NCBI RefSeq assembly: GCF_019219075.1
Contig: NZ_JAHUWJ010000013.1
Span: 1 to 64,000, forward strand
Direction: 5' to 3'
Source: Chitinophaga sp. sic0106
GTDB lineage: Bacteria > Bacteroidota > Bacteroidia > Chitinophagales > Chitinophagaceae
DNA: 64,000 bases
Shown: positions 37,758 to 44,946 of the stretch, in pieces
Layout of the letters: every line of letters starts with the position of its first letter
How positions within the stretch are numbered: the first letter of the stretch is position 1
Translations under genes and position numbers: made by a program
Notes under the pieces: generated by a model
Told to the model about the DNA's origin: nothing
Database searches by the model: none
What the model saw: only the letters and a program-made list of their open reading frames with translations

Positions 37758-39158
37758 ATGGAAAAAGATTTTGACATGGTCGTTATCGGCTCCGGACCCG
37801 GAGGGTATGTAGCCGCTATACGCGCCGCACAGCTGGGTTATAAAACAGCTATCGTAGAAAAATACGATGTGCTGGGCGGTACCTGTACCAATGTAGGCTG
37901 TATTCCTTCCAAGGCTATGCTCGACAGTAGTGAAAGTTATTATGCCATTCTTCACAAGGGACCTAAGCAGGGCATCATTGCCGACAACATCAAAGTGGAT
38001 TTTTCGAAGCTGGTAAACCGCAACCGCGAAGTAGTAAAATCCAACACCGAAGGGCTCACCTACCTGATGAAAAAAAATAAGATCACGGTTTTTACGGGGA
38101 AAGGCAGCTTTGTAAATAATACTACTATTAAAGTAAGCGGCAAGGAAGAAAAAACGGTTACTTCCAAATACTTCATCATCGCTACCGGTTCCAAACCCGC
38201 TACGCTGCCGGGGATTACGATCGACAAAAAACGCATCATCACTTCCACGGAAGCTTTATATCTCTCCGAACAACCCAAATCCATGGTGATAGTAGGCGGA
38301 GGGGTGATAGGTGTGGAAATGGCCTCTGCATATAGTCGTATTGGTACACAGGTAATAGTGGTGGAATATGCCGACAGCCTGATACCTACCATGGATAAGG
38401 AACTTGGGAAAGAGTTGCAAAAAGTACTGACCAAGCAAGGCATTGACATCCGTACCAGCTGTAAAGTGCAGACGGTTACTACCGATGGTAAAAGCGTATC
38501 GCTGAAATACCTGGATACTGCGGGTAAGGAACAAACCATTGCTGCGGATTACTGCCTGATGGCTGTTGGCCGCCGCCCATATACTGAAGGGCTGGGACTG
38601 GAAAACGTAAAAGTACAGCTGGATAATAAAGGCCGCGTAGAGGTGGATGATAAACTCCGCACCGGCGAAGAAAACATCTACGCCCTCGGCGACGTGATCC
38701 GCGGCGCCATGCTGGCGCATAAAGCGGAAGACGAAGCCATCGCCATCCTCGATAATATCCAGGGCCATACCCATAAAATCGACTACCTCCGTATTCCAAA
38801 CGTGGTGTATACCTGGCCGGAAGTAGCGGCAGTAGGCTATACAGAGGAGCAACTGAAAGAAGCCGGCATTCCTTACAATAAAGGTAAATTCCCATTCCTG
38901 GCGAGCGGTCGGGCAAGAGCTTCCGATGATCTGGAAGGCTTCTCCAAAGTGCTTGTTGATCCTAAGTATGGTGAAGTGCTGGGCGTACATATCATTGGCG
39001 CCCGCGCTGCCGATATCATTGCGCAGGGTGTGATGGCACAGGAATTTGAGCTTACCGGCGCCGAGCTGGGTAAGATTTCCTATGCGCATCCTACCTTCTC
39101 AGAAACGATGAAAGACGCTTACCTGGCCGCAACCGGCAGAGGTGCCATTAATATTTAG
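37758..39158 (+). CDS. lpdA: Dihydrolipoyl dehydrogenase
   Basis: 466-residue FAD flavoenzyme, the E3 subunit of 2-oxo-acid dehydrogenase complexes and possibly glycine cleavage; it reoxidises dihydrolipoyl groups with NAD+. An N-terminal FAD-binding motif 'VVIGSGPGGYVAA', a redox disulphide Cys43/Cys48 in 'GGTCTNVGCIPSKA', an NAD-binding 'IVGGGVIGVEMASAY', a second FAD motif 'NIYALGDVIRGAMLAHKAED' and the catalytic His444/Glu449 pair in 'HPTFSE' are all present. Full length. It stands alone rather than with E1/E2 genes and ends in its own terminator. Confidence 0.97.
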   Translation: MEKDFDMVVIGSGPGGYVAAIRAAQLGYKTAIVEKYDVLGGTCTNVGCIPSKAMLDSSESYYAILHKGPKQGIIADNIKVDFSKLVNRNREVVKSNTEGLTYLMKKNKITVFTGKGSFVNNTTIKVSGKEEKTVTSKYFIIATGSKPATLPGITIDKKRIITSTEALYLSEQPKSMVIVGGGVIGVEMASAYSRIGTQVIVVEYADSLIPTMDKELGKELQKVLTKQGIDIRTSCKVQTVTTDGKSVSLKYLDTAGKEQTIAADYCLMAVGRRPYTEGLGLENVKVQLDNKGRVEVDDKLRTGEENIYALGDVIRGAMLAHKAEDEAIAILDNIQGHTHKIDYLRIPNVVYTWPEVAAVGYTEEQLKEAGIPYNKGKFPFLASGRARASDDLEGFSKVLVDPKYGEVLGVHIIGARAADIIAQGVMAQEFELTGAELGKISYAHPTFSETMKDAYLAATGRGAINI

Positions 39159-39185
39159 ATGTGAAAACATCCTTTCCTTTTTTAT

Positions 39186-39219
39186 AACTCCTGCAGTAAT
39201 TACTTTTACGGCAGGAGTT
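39186..39219 (+). terminator. Terminator after lpd
   Basis: AACTCCTGC (39186-39194) pairs with GCAGGAGTT (39211-39219), followed by TTTATTTT. The loop is 16 nt. The next gene starts 8 nt later, so part of the transcript may read through. Confidence 0.6.
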
Positions 39220-39227
39220 TTTATTTT

Positions 39228-39722
39228 ATGACAGAGAAGGCCCTTATTGATAAGCAAAAACTATTGGAACGCTGGGAAGTAAAAGGCGGCTGGACTTATA
39301 TTTCTTTACCGGAAATCCCAAAGGACCCCCGCCAGCATTTTGGGCTGCGAAAAGTGCGTGGCACCATTGATGGTCATGAGCTTCCTGCCTGCAACCTGAT
39401 GCCCGTGAAGGGCAGCCACCTGATGTTGCCGGTGAATGCCACCATTCGGAAAAAAATTAAGAAGGAGGCCGGTGCAACGGTACACCTGATTTTATATGCT
39501 GCCGGGGAACAAGTGGCAGACGTGGCTTCCCAGGACTTCATTGACTGCCTGCATGATGAGCCGGCGGCACTGGCGGCTTTTAACGCCATGCCCGCGGCGG
39601 AACAGAAAAAATGTTTGCAATGGCTGATGGAAATTACGGTAACAGATACGCGGATACAGCGAATGGCGAACGCGATTAATCACCTCGCAGCAGGCAGAAC
39701 TTACCTCGGGAATAAAAAGTAA
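39228..39722 (+). CDS. YdeI/OmpD-associated family protein (DUF1905)
   Basis: 164 residues. The N-terminal DUF1905 beta-barrel-like domain (about 15-100; 'YISLPEIPKDPR', 'MLPVNATIRKKIKKEAGATV') is followed by a short helical YdeI-type tail ('KKCLQWLMEITVTDTRIQRM'). Relatives are linked by annotation to bacteriocin or stress tolerance, but the biochemical role is unknown. It lies between two terminators. Confidence 0.82.
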   Translation: MTEKALIDKQKLLERWEVKGGWTYISLPEIPKDPRQHFGLRKVRGTIDGHELPACNLMPVKGSHLMLPVNATIRKKIKKEAGATVHLILYAAGEQVADVASQDFIDCLHDEPAALAAFNAMPAAEQKKCLQWLMEITVTDTRIQRMANAINHLAAGRTYLGNKK

Positions 39723-39733
39723 TTCATGGCGAT

Positions 39734-39774
39734 AAAAATATCGGGGCGGCCAGTGGCCACCCCGATATTTTTTT
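39734..39774 (+). terminator. Terminator after the YdeI-like gene
   Basis: A long imperfect stem with arms AAAAATATCGGGG and CCCCGATATTTTT plus inner GGCC/GGCC, and a T-run of seven at the end. The AT-rich symmetry allows two-way function with the convergent acyl-CoA dehydrogenase gene. Confidence 0.85.
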
Positions 39775-40038
39775 ATATATCAATATTGTATAGACGTACA
39801 CATTAAAATAGTCATAGCTGGGGCCAGACGGTGTCTTAAAATTTTGAGGTTGCTTCCAATCCTTTTCCCTACAAGCAACTCGAAAAATAGCAAGGTCGCC
39901 GGTCCCAGTATGACCATTAACTTGATTGTGAATAAAAAATACGGGGATGGCTGCTACTTTGGATTGCCTGGAAATATAGATACTAAATCAACACCAGTTA
40001 ATTACAAAAGGTTTAAACGAATGAAAAATAATGTTTTA
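39775..40038. other. Gene-poor spacer
   Basis: Together with the terminator this leaves 316 bp without a supported gene. A plus-strand frame (39844-40101) encodes a non-family peptide that runs into the 3' end of the opposite-strand acyl-CoA dehydrogenase, so I do not call it. The base composition differs slightly from the flanks and it may be a decayed fragment, but I cannot identify a parent gene. Confidence 0.3.
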
Positions 40039-41685
40039 TCACTGGTGCTGGAAGGCGTAGGCAATGGTTTGGAGCAGCAGTTCCATGTTATCGGTGGGTA
40101 GACATCCCCAGCCGGCGGAGCTGTCAGGGGCCAGCCGCGACTGGCAGAATAATTCCGCAACAGGAGGTGCTGCAATATGGATCAGTTCCGTTGCCTGGAT
40201 GGCGAGTGCGATGTCGGTTACTATTTGTCGGGCCTGTAAGTGTCCGGGGTTGCTGGTTAATAGTTTTTCAGTTTTGGTGAGATGTAAATCCAGCAGGGGG
40301 TGATTTCCTTTTTCGGCTTGAAAATACTGTAGCAGGGCGGTCAGCGAAGCGGGTTCTTTCTGCATGGCACGCAGTACGTCCAGCGCCTGGACGTTGCCGG
40401 AGCCTTCCCAGATGGCGTTTACAGGTACATCGCGGTAGAGTCGCGGCAGGATGGACTCTTCCACATAACCGTTACCACCGAGGCATTCGATAATTTCTCC
40501 GAGGGCGATCACGGCCCGTTTGGTATTCCAATATTTGGCTACGGGAGTGGCTATACGAATAAAGTGCGCGGATTGTTCGTCCTGCAGGGCATCGTCGAAG
40601 CCTTTGGCGATGCGCATGGCTAATGCCGTGGCGCCGATGGACTCCAGGGCGAGGTCCGCCAGCACATTGCGCATTAATGGTTGGTTAAGCAAGGTGGCGC
40701 CGAAAGCCTGGCGGTAACTGCAATGGTGTACTGCTTCGGCGAGGGCGCGTTGCATAGTGGCGGCGGAGCCTACTGCGCAGTCGAGCCGGGTATGCCTTAC
40801 CATCTCCATAATATTCACTACCCCTCTTCCTTCCTCTCCTACCAGCTGGGCCCAGGCGCCATGGAACTCTACTTCGGCAGAGGCATTGGATCTGTTGCCC
40901 AGTTTGTCTTTTAGCCGTTGGAAGTACAACTTGTTCTTAATACCATCCGGTGTGAAGCGGGGCACCAGGAAGCAGCTGAGTCCTCCGCTGGTTTGTGCCA
41001 GCACCAGGAAAGCATCGCTCATAGGAGCGCTGCAAAACCATTTGCGGCCGGTTAAATAATAGATGCCACCGCCGGCAGGCGCCGCGATGGTGGTATTGGT
41101 GCGTACATCACTGCCGCCCTGTGGTTCTGTTATGGCCATCCCGAAGGTGAGCCCGTTTTTATCGTACCAGGGGATGTGTCGCGGATCGTATTTATCCGAG
41201 AGTGCCAGCGGCAGCCAGGCATCAGCGATCTCACCGTTGATACGCAGGGAAGGCACCACGGCAAATGTCATCGTCAGCGGGCAGCTGGTGCCTTCGTCTA
41301 TCTGTTGCTTGAGATAGGAGAGCACGCTGTGGGCCAGGTAGCCACCGTATTTGTTGGCCGTCCAGGTGATGGCGTGTACGCCGCCGTTGATGCTCACATC
41401 CATCATTTCGTGGTAGGCCGGGTGGAACTCCACTATATCAAGGCGGTTGCCGAAGCGGTCATGGGTTTTAAGTACCGGCGTGTGTTTGTTGGCCAGGAAA
41501 CCGGCCTGCTGCATGGCATTGCTGCCCATAGCGGCACCGAACTTTACGGCCTGCGGATGAATCCAGTCCGCCCCATAAGCATGTGCTGCGTCTTTCAATA
41601 TCCTGTTGCTGGTGAAGGAATTATAATCTCCCAGCACCGGAGGCTGGTTATGGGAACTGTAGAAATCGAAATCGGCTGCCTGCAT
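40039..41685 (-). CDS. AidB-type acyl-CoA dehydrogenase
   Basis: 548-residue flavoprotein of the acyl-CoA dehydrogenase superfamily, AidB branch. The FAD-site segment 'GMAITEPQGGSDVRTNTT' (about 190-207) and the signature 'ECLGGNGYVEESILPRLYRD' followed by 'PVNAIWEGSGNVQALDVLR' match AidB, as does the extra-long C-terminus. AidB of E. coli is induced by alkylating agents and binds DNA; whether this protein dehydrogenates any acyl-CoA is open. It follows the WYL-domain regulator by 30 bp on the same strand, so the two are probably cotranscribed, divergent from the TROVE/Y-like RNA unit. Confidence 0.9.
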   Translation of the reverse strand: MQAADFDFYSSHNQPPVLGDYNSFTSNRILKDAAHAYGADWIHPQAVKFGAAMGSNAMQQAGFLANKHTPVLKTHDRFGNRLDIVEFHPAYHEMMDVSINGGVHAITWTANKYGGYLAHSVLSYLKQQIDEGTSCPLTMTFAVVPSLRINGEIADAWLPLALSDKYDPRHIPWYDKNGLTFGMAITEPQGGSDVRTNTTIAAPAGGGIYYLTGRKWFCSAPMSDAFLVLAQTSGGLSCFLVPRFTPDGIKNKLYFQRLKDKLGNRSNASAEVEFHGAWAQLVGEEGRGVVNIMEMVRHTRLDCAVGSAATMQRALAEAVHHCSYRQAFGATLLNQPLMRNVLADLALESIGATALAMRIAKGFDDALQDEQSAHFIRIATPVAKYWNTKRAVIALGEIIECLGGNGYVEESILPRLYRDVPVNAIWEGSGNVQALDVLRAMQKEPASLTALLQYFQAEKGNHPLLDLHLTKTEKLLTSNPGHLQARQIVTDIALAIQATELIHIAAPPVAELFCQSRLAPDSSAGWGCLPTDNMELLLQTIAYAFQHQ

Positions 41686-41715
41686 GGGGTGGTGTTTTGG
41701 ATGGCTAAAAGTACG

Positions 41716-42738
41716 CTATTCTGGTGAGTAAAGGCTGGCAGCCTTCCTTACCCTGTCCATGATACGGTTGCGCAGTTTCAGCGGCTCCAGTACTTCCATG
41801 CCATCGCCAAATCCCAGGATTTCCTTTTCCAGTTCAAAGTTTTGTACCACGCGGAGTTCAATAACAATGCGTCCTTCTCCGGTTTCCACTATCACCTGGC
41901 TTTTATGGAGTGGCTTGGTGATCACGTAGGGCACATGTTCGTTTCTAACGGCAATGCGTATACGACTTGGGCGCAGGTCCATTACGGTAGCTCCGATTGT
42001 ATGCTCATAATATGCTTCCGGCGTGTAGCCCTCACTGTTAGGTATATACAATGTATCCTTATCGAGTGCGATGTCGGCAATGCGGTCCAGCGCCAGGGTC
42101 ATCGGGGAGGCTACTCCCGTTCTGGTACCCACCACGAACCAGCGGTTCTTAAATTCTTTCAGCCACCAGCCGTGGAACTCCAGGCTGGTGGCGCTCTTCG
42201 CTTTAAACGACTGATATTTAATTTTAAGCGCTACCTGGTTTACTATCGCTTCATATATAATACTAAGGTGCTGCAGGCCTTTGAGACTTTCATTCTTTTC
42301 AAAATCGATGATCGTTTGCTGGCCGTGACCAGATGCATACACGTGTCCTTCCAGCTTCTGCACTACCCCGTTGAGGTGTTCGAAGTGGGTAAAGCCTTTG
42401 AACTGTTTGAGTACTTCCACGGCCTCCGTCATCCTGGTGAGGTCAGCATCGCTCAGGGGGATATTGGTAATACTATAATCCGGGTCCTCGTACATATAAT
42501 ACTTCTTCTCAACGATGATGATAGGGGCGTTGTAGCCCAGTTTATCACTGCGCATCATTTGTATATCCGCCTGGATAGTACGGCGACTAATCCCTTTTTC
42601 CATCCCTTCATAGTCGTACAGGGTGTCGGATACTTTGTCGATAAGATCGGCCAAAGTCCAGCGCCGGCGGCGGTTTCGCAGGCAGGTATCAATAGTTTTA
42701 TAACGTATAAGGGCGTTCCTGTTTACTGGCATTTCCAA
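41716..42738 (-). CDS. WYL-domain transcriptional regulator
   Basis: 340 residues. A winged helix-turn-helix at the N-terminus ('RWTLADLIDKVSDTLYDYEG', 'ISRRTIQADIQMMR', about 1-75) is followed by a WYL domain (about 145-230) in which the signature reads 'WWLKEFKNRWFVVGTR', with WFV where WYL is usual, and a C-terminal WCX domain (about 245-335). WYL domains in other bacteria sense nucleic-acid or nucleotide ligands and often control stress or defence genes. It is divergent from the TROVE gene across 102 bp containing two TGCGCA sites, and upstream of the aidB-like gene in the same direction. Confidence 0.92.
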   Translation of the reverse strand: MEMPVNRNALIRYKTIDTCLRNRRRRWTLADLIDKVSDTLYDYEGMEKGISRRTIQADIQMMRSDKLGYNAPIIIVEKKYYMYEDPDYSITNIPLSDADLTRMTEAVEVLKQFKGFTHFEHLNGVVQKLEGHVYASGHGQQTIIDFEKNESLKGLQHLSIIYEAIVNQVALKIKYQSFKAKSATSLEFHGWWLKEFKNRWFVVGTRTGVASPMTLALDRIADIALDKDTLYIPNSEGYTPEAYYEHTIGATVMDLRPSRIRIAVRNEHVPYVITKPLHKSQVIVETGEGRIVIELRVVQNFELEKEILGFGDGMEVLEPLKLRNRIMDRVRKAASLYSPE

Positions 42739-42770
42739 TAAATTTCAGGAAAAATAGAAAAAATTTTTTA

Positions 42771-42808
42771 CTGCGCAAAAACACTGCGCACATGACCATG
42801 CATCTTTG
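42771..42808. promoter_or_regulatory. Divergent WYL/TROVE promoter region with two CTGCGCA repeats
   Basis: CTGCGCA occurs at 42771-42777 and 42784-42790 (13 bp apart), each containing the palindrome TGCGCA. Eleven bp further on, CATCTTTG (42801-42808) is one mismatch from TAnnTTTG and would start the TROVE transcript about 25 nt before its ATG. The repeats overlap the expected -33 region and are good candidates for the WYL-regulator operator. Confidence 0.5.
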
Positions 42809-42840
42809 TACAGTCAATCACACAGTAAAACACAAACGAT

Positions 42841-44361
42841 ATGAAATTCAATTTAAAACGCAAACAGCAACCGGCAATTACCAACCACGCAGGCGCAAAA
42901 GCATATGCCATGACACCTGAGATGGAGCTTTACAGCACAGTGGTAACGGCTTCCCTGAGCGATCAGTTCTACGAAGGTAGCGCTGAGAAACTGGATCGTA
43001 TCCGTTTGCTGATGGCAAAAAATGGTCCTGCATTTATAGCGCGGCTGGCAGTGTATGCACGTGAAAAAATGTACCTGCGTAGCGTACCGATGGTACTGGC
43101 AGTGGAACTGGCCAAACAGCATACTGGTGATGGCCTCATAGGTAAAATGGTATCCCGTGTGGTGCAGCGTGCAGATGAGATCACAGAGTTGTTGTCGTAC
43201 TACACACTGGCCAACGACCGTAAAGAAACTAAAAAACTGCATCAGCTGAGCAAGCAGGTACAGAAAGGGCTGGCCGTTGCCTTCAACAAATTCGACGAAT
43301 ACCAGTTTGCAAAATATGACCGTAAAACTGCCATCACCCTGCGTGACGCCTTGTTTATGGTGCATCCTAAAGCAAAAGATGAGGCGCAGCAGCTATTGTT
43401 CAACAAAATAGCCAAACAGGACCTGGCTGTGCCTTATACCTGGGAAACGGAGTTATCGGCCGCAGGACAGTACAAATATGATTCACCGCTGGCAAAAGAG
43501 CAGGCTTTTAAAGCCATCTGGGAGCAGCTGATCGACAGCGGCCAGCTGGGCTATATGGCCATGATGCGTAACCTGCGTAATATGTTACAGGCAGACATCA
43601 GTGCAGCGCATATACAAAAGGTATGTGACGTGTTAAGTGATGCTGATGCGGTAAAACGCGCTAAACAACTGCCCTTCCGCTTCCTGGCGGCCTACCGCGA
43701 GCTACCGGTTCACGGGGCAGCCGGAAAAATAGGAGAAGCGCTGGAAAAAGCCTTACAGGCAAGCATTCATAACATGAAAGGTTTTGATGGTAACACCAAA
43801 ATCGTAATTGCCTGCGATGTTTCCGGGTCCATGCAGCAACCGGTTTCTGCGAGAAGCAAAGTACTGGCCTATGACATCGGACTGATGCTGGGTATGCTGT
43901 TACAACATAAATGCGATAACGTGATAGCCGGTATGTTTGGAAATACCTGGAAAATTATAGATATGCCAGGAAAAAATATCCTATCCAATGTGAAAGAATT
44001 CTACAAACGCGAAGGCGAAGTAGGATACAGCACCAACGGACATGAGGTATTGCGCGACCTGATCAAACGAGGATACAAAGCCGACAAGCTGATGTTCTTC
44101 TCTGATCTGCAAATGTGGAATTCAAACATTAACCAAACTGCTGATTCCTTCCGCCAGGCGTGGGCAGATTATAAAACGCAGGTGGCGCCGGATGCAAAGC
44201 TGTATCTTTTTGATTTGCAGGGCTACGGCCAGGCGCCACTCAACATCCTGGACAACGATGTATACCTGATAGCAGGATGGAGCGACAAAGTATTTGACGT
44301 GCTGGAAGCCCTTGAAAAAGGACAGGACGCACTGAGCAAAATACAGGAAGTGGCGCTTTAG
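42841..44361 (+). CDS. rsr: TROVE domain protein (Ro60/Rsr-like RNA-binding protein)
   Basis: 506 residues. The TROVE HEAT-like ring (about 20-310; 'AFIARLAVYAREKMYLRSVP', 'LRDALFMVHPKAKDEAQQLL', 'LRNMLQADISAAHIQKVCDV') is followed by a von Willebrand A-like domain (about 318-505) with an intact MIDAS: Asp326, Ser328 and Ser330 in 'ACDVSGSM'. Ro60 orthologues bind misfolded RNAs in the ring cavity and Y RNAs on the outside; in Deinococcus, Rsr works with a Y RNA and PNPase in RNA decay and stress survival. Immediately downstream are two structured RNAs with Y-like and T-arm-like features. No rtcA/rtcB is adjacent. Divergent from the WYL gene. Confidence 0.95.
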   Translation: MKFNLKRKQQPAITNHAGAKAYAMTPEMELYSTVVTASLSDQFYEGSAEKLDRIRLLMAKNGPAFIARLAVYAREKMYLRSVPMVLAVELAKQHTGDGLIGKMVSRVVQRADEITELLSYYTLANDRKETKKLHQLSKQVQKGLAVAFNKFDEYQFAKYDRKTAITLRDALFMVHPKAKDEAQQLLFNKIAKQDLAVPYTWETELSAAGQYKYDSPLAKEQAFKAIWEQLIDSGQLGYMAMMRNLRNMLQADISAAHIQKVCDVLSDADAVKRAKQLPFRFLAAYRELPVHGAAGKIGEALEKALQASIHNMKGFDGNTKIVIACDVSGSMQQPVSARSKVLAYDIGLMLGMLLQHKCDNVIAGMFGNTWKIIDMPGKNILSNVKEFYKREGEVGYSTNGHEVLRDLIKRGYKADKLMFFSDLQMWNSNINQTADSFRQAWADYKTQVAPDAKLYLFDLQGYGQAPLNILDNDVYLIAGWSDKVFDVLEALEKGQDALSKIQEVAL

Positions 44362-44394
44362 TTGTCCGGTTTGTTAATCCTTAAAGAAATTGAT

Positions 44395-44622
44395 CATTAC
44401 AGGTGCCGTAGTTTCGGGATACTTCGTATGGCTCCGGAGGTTGCAGGTGCGAGTCCTGCTCATGTGCAAACATGGTAGCTCAAAGTAGAGTACCGGAATG
44501 AAAAGACCTGGAACGCCTTTTTGCCCTGTAATGTTTTTGAAGCTACCGGAAGGTGTCGTTTTGATGGGTTACTTCTCTCTTAAGAAATCACACACTCATC
44601 ATCGTTATTACCCTTCCGTTTT
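44395..44622 (+). ncRNA. Y-RNA-like structured RNA 1 (modules 1a and 1b)
   Basis: Module 1a has basal stem CATTACAGG (44395-44403) with CCTGTAATG (44525-44533), bulged U44404, then GC/GC pairs, conserved CGTAGTTTCGGGATACTTCG and an opposite U-rich strand CTTTTTGC. Inside is a T-arm-like hairpin, GCAGG-TGCGAGT-CCTGC (44443-44459), and a CATG/CATG hairpin (44461-44474). Module 1b has stem CGGAAGG (44547-44553) with CCTTCCG (44612-44618), bulged U44554, GU/AC, upper stem TGATGGGT (44562-44569) with ACTCATCA (44594-44601), and a TTCT/AGAA tip. U4 follows the last stem. A 7-nt complement 44474-44480/44541-44547 could form a pseudoknot. It begins 33 nt after the TROVE stop, so it may be cut from that mRNA. 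Not a tRNA: no anticodon arm. Confidence 0.8.
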
Positions 44623-44631
44623 ATACCTTAT

Positions 44632-44846
44632 CAGGCTACCGGTGCCGTAGTATCGGGTTACTTCGATCCACAGCGGAACAGCAGGTTTGATTCCTGCACC
44701 CGAAAGGGTTAGTGTAAATGTTAACACGCCGCAGTAAAGTCCTGGTGCGATTTTTTTGCCCGGTTGCCTGTATGGAGGTGTCGTTTGGATGAGTTACTTC
44801 TTTTAGGTAGAAACAAACACTCATTCTGCTTTTTACCCTCCATTTT
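44632..44846 (+). ncRNA. Y-RNA-like structured RNA 2 (modules 2a and 2b)
   Basis: Second copy of the same two-module RNA. 2a has stem CAGGC-T-ACCGG (44632-44642) with CCGGT-T-GCCTG (44760-44770), bulged U44643, GC/GC, CGTAGTATCGGGTTACTTCG, and an opposite strand of seven U then GC. Upper stem TCGGGT (44653-44658) pairs with ACCCGA (44698-44703), and the T-arm-like hairpin GCAGG-TTTGATT-CCTGC (44681-44697) abuts its 3' strand exactly as T-arm and acceptor stem do in tRNA. 2b has stem ATGGAGG (44772-44778) with CCTCCAT (44837-44843), bulged U44779, GU/AC, upper stem GGATGAGT (44787-44794) with ACTCATTC (44819-44826), and a TTCT/AGAA tip. A T-run follows. Stem sequences differ from RNA 1 while pairing is kept, which argues for selected structure. 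Confidence 0.82.
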
Positions 44847-44946
44847 AATCTATTAGCTGAATCTACTATTAGCTTTTATCAATACACTATCAGGTTGATT
44901 GCTAAGTTTTTATTTACTTTGGAAACATTACCTTGAATTCCAGTTA

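Noticed and set aside
39844..40101. 85-codon plus-strand frame as a gene
   Set aside because: It overlaps the 3' end of a well-supported opposite-strand gene and has no recognisable family or coding character.
44636..44824. 62-codon minus-strand frame across RNA 2
   Set aside because: It lies entirely inside the structured RNA, has no family features, and the base changes between RNA copies preserve pairing rather than codons.
44395..44846. Reading the two structured RNAs as tRNA or tmRNA genes
   Set aside because: Only a T-arm-like hairpin and, in RNA 2, an acceptor-like stem are present. There is no canonical D-arm, anticodon arm, CCA-ready 3' end or tag-peptide frame.
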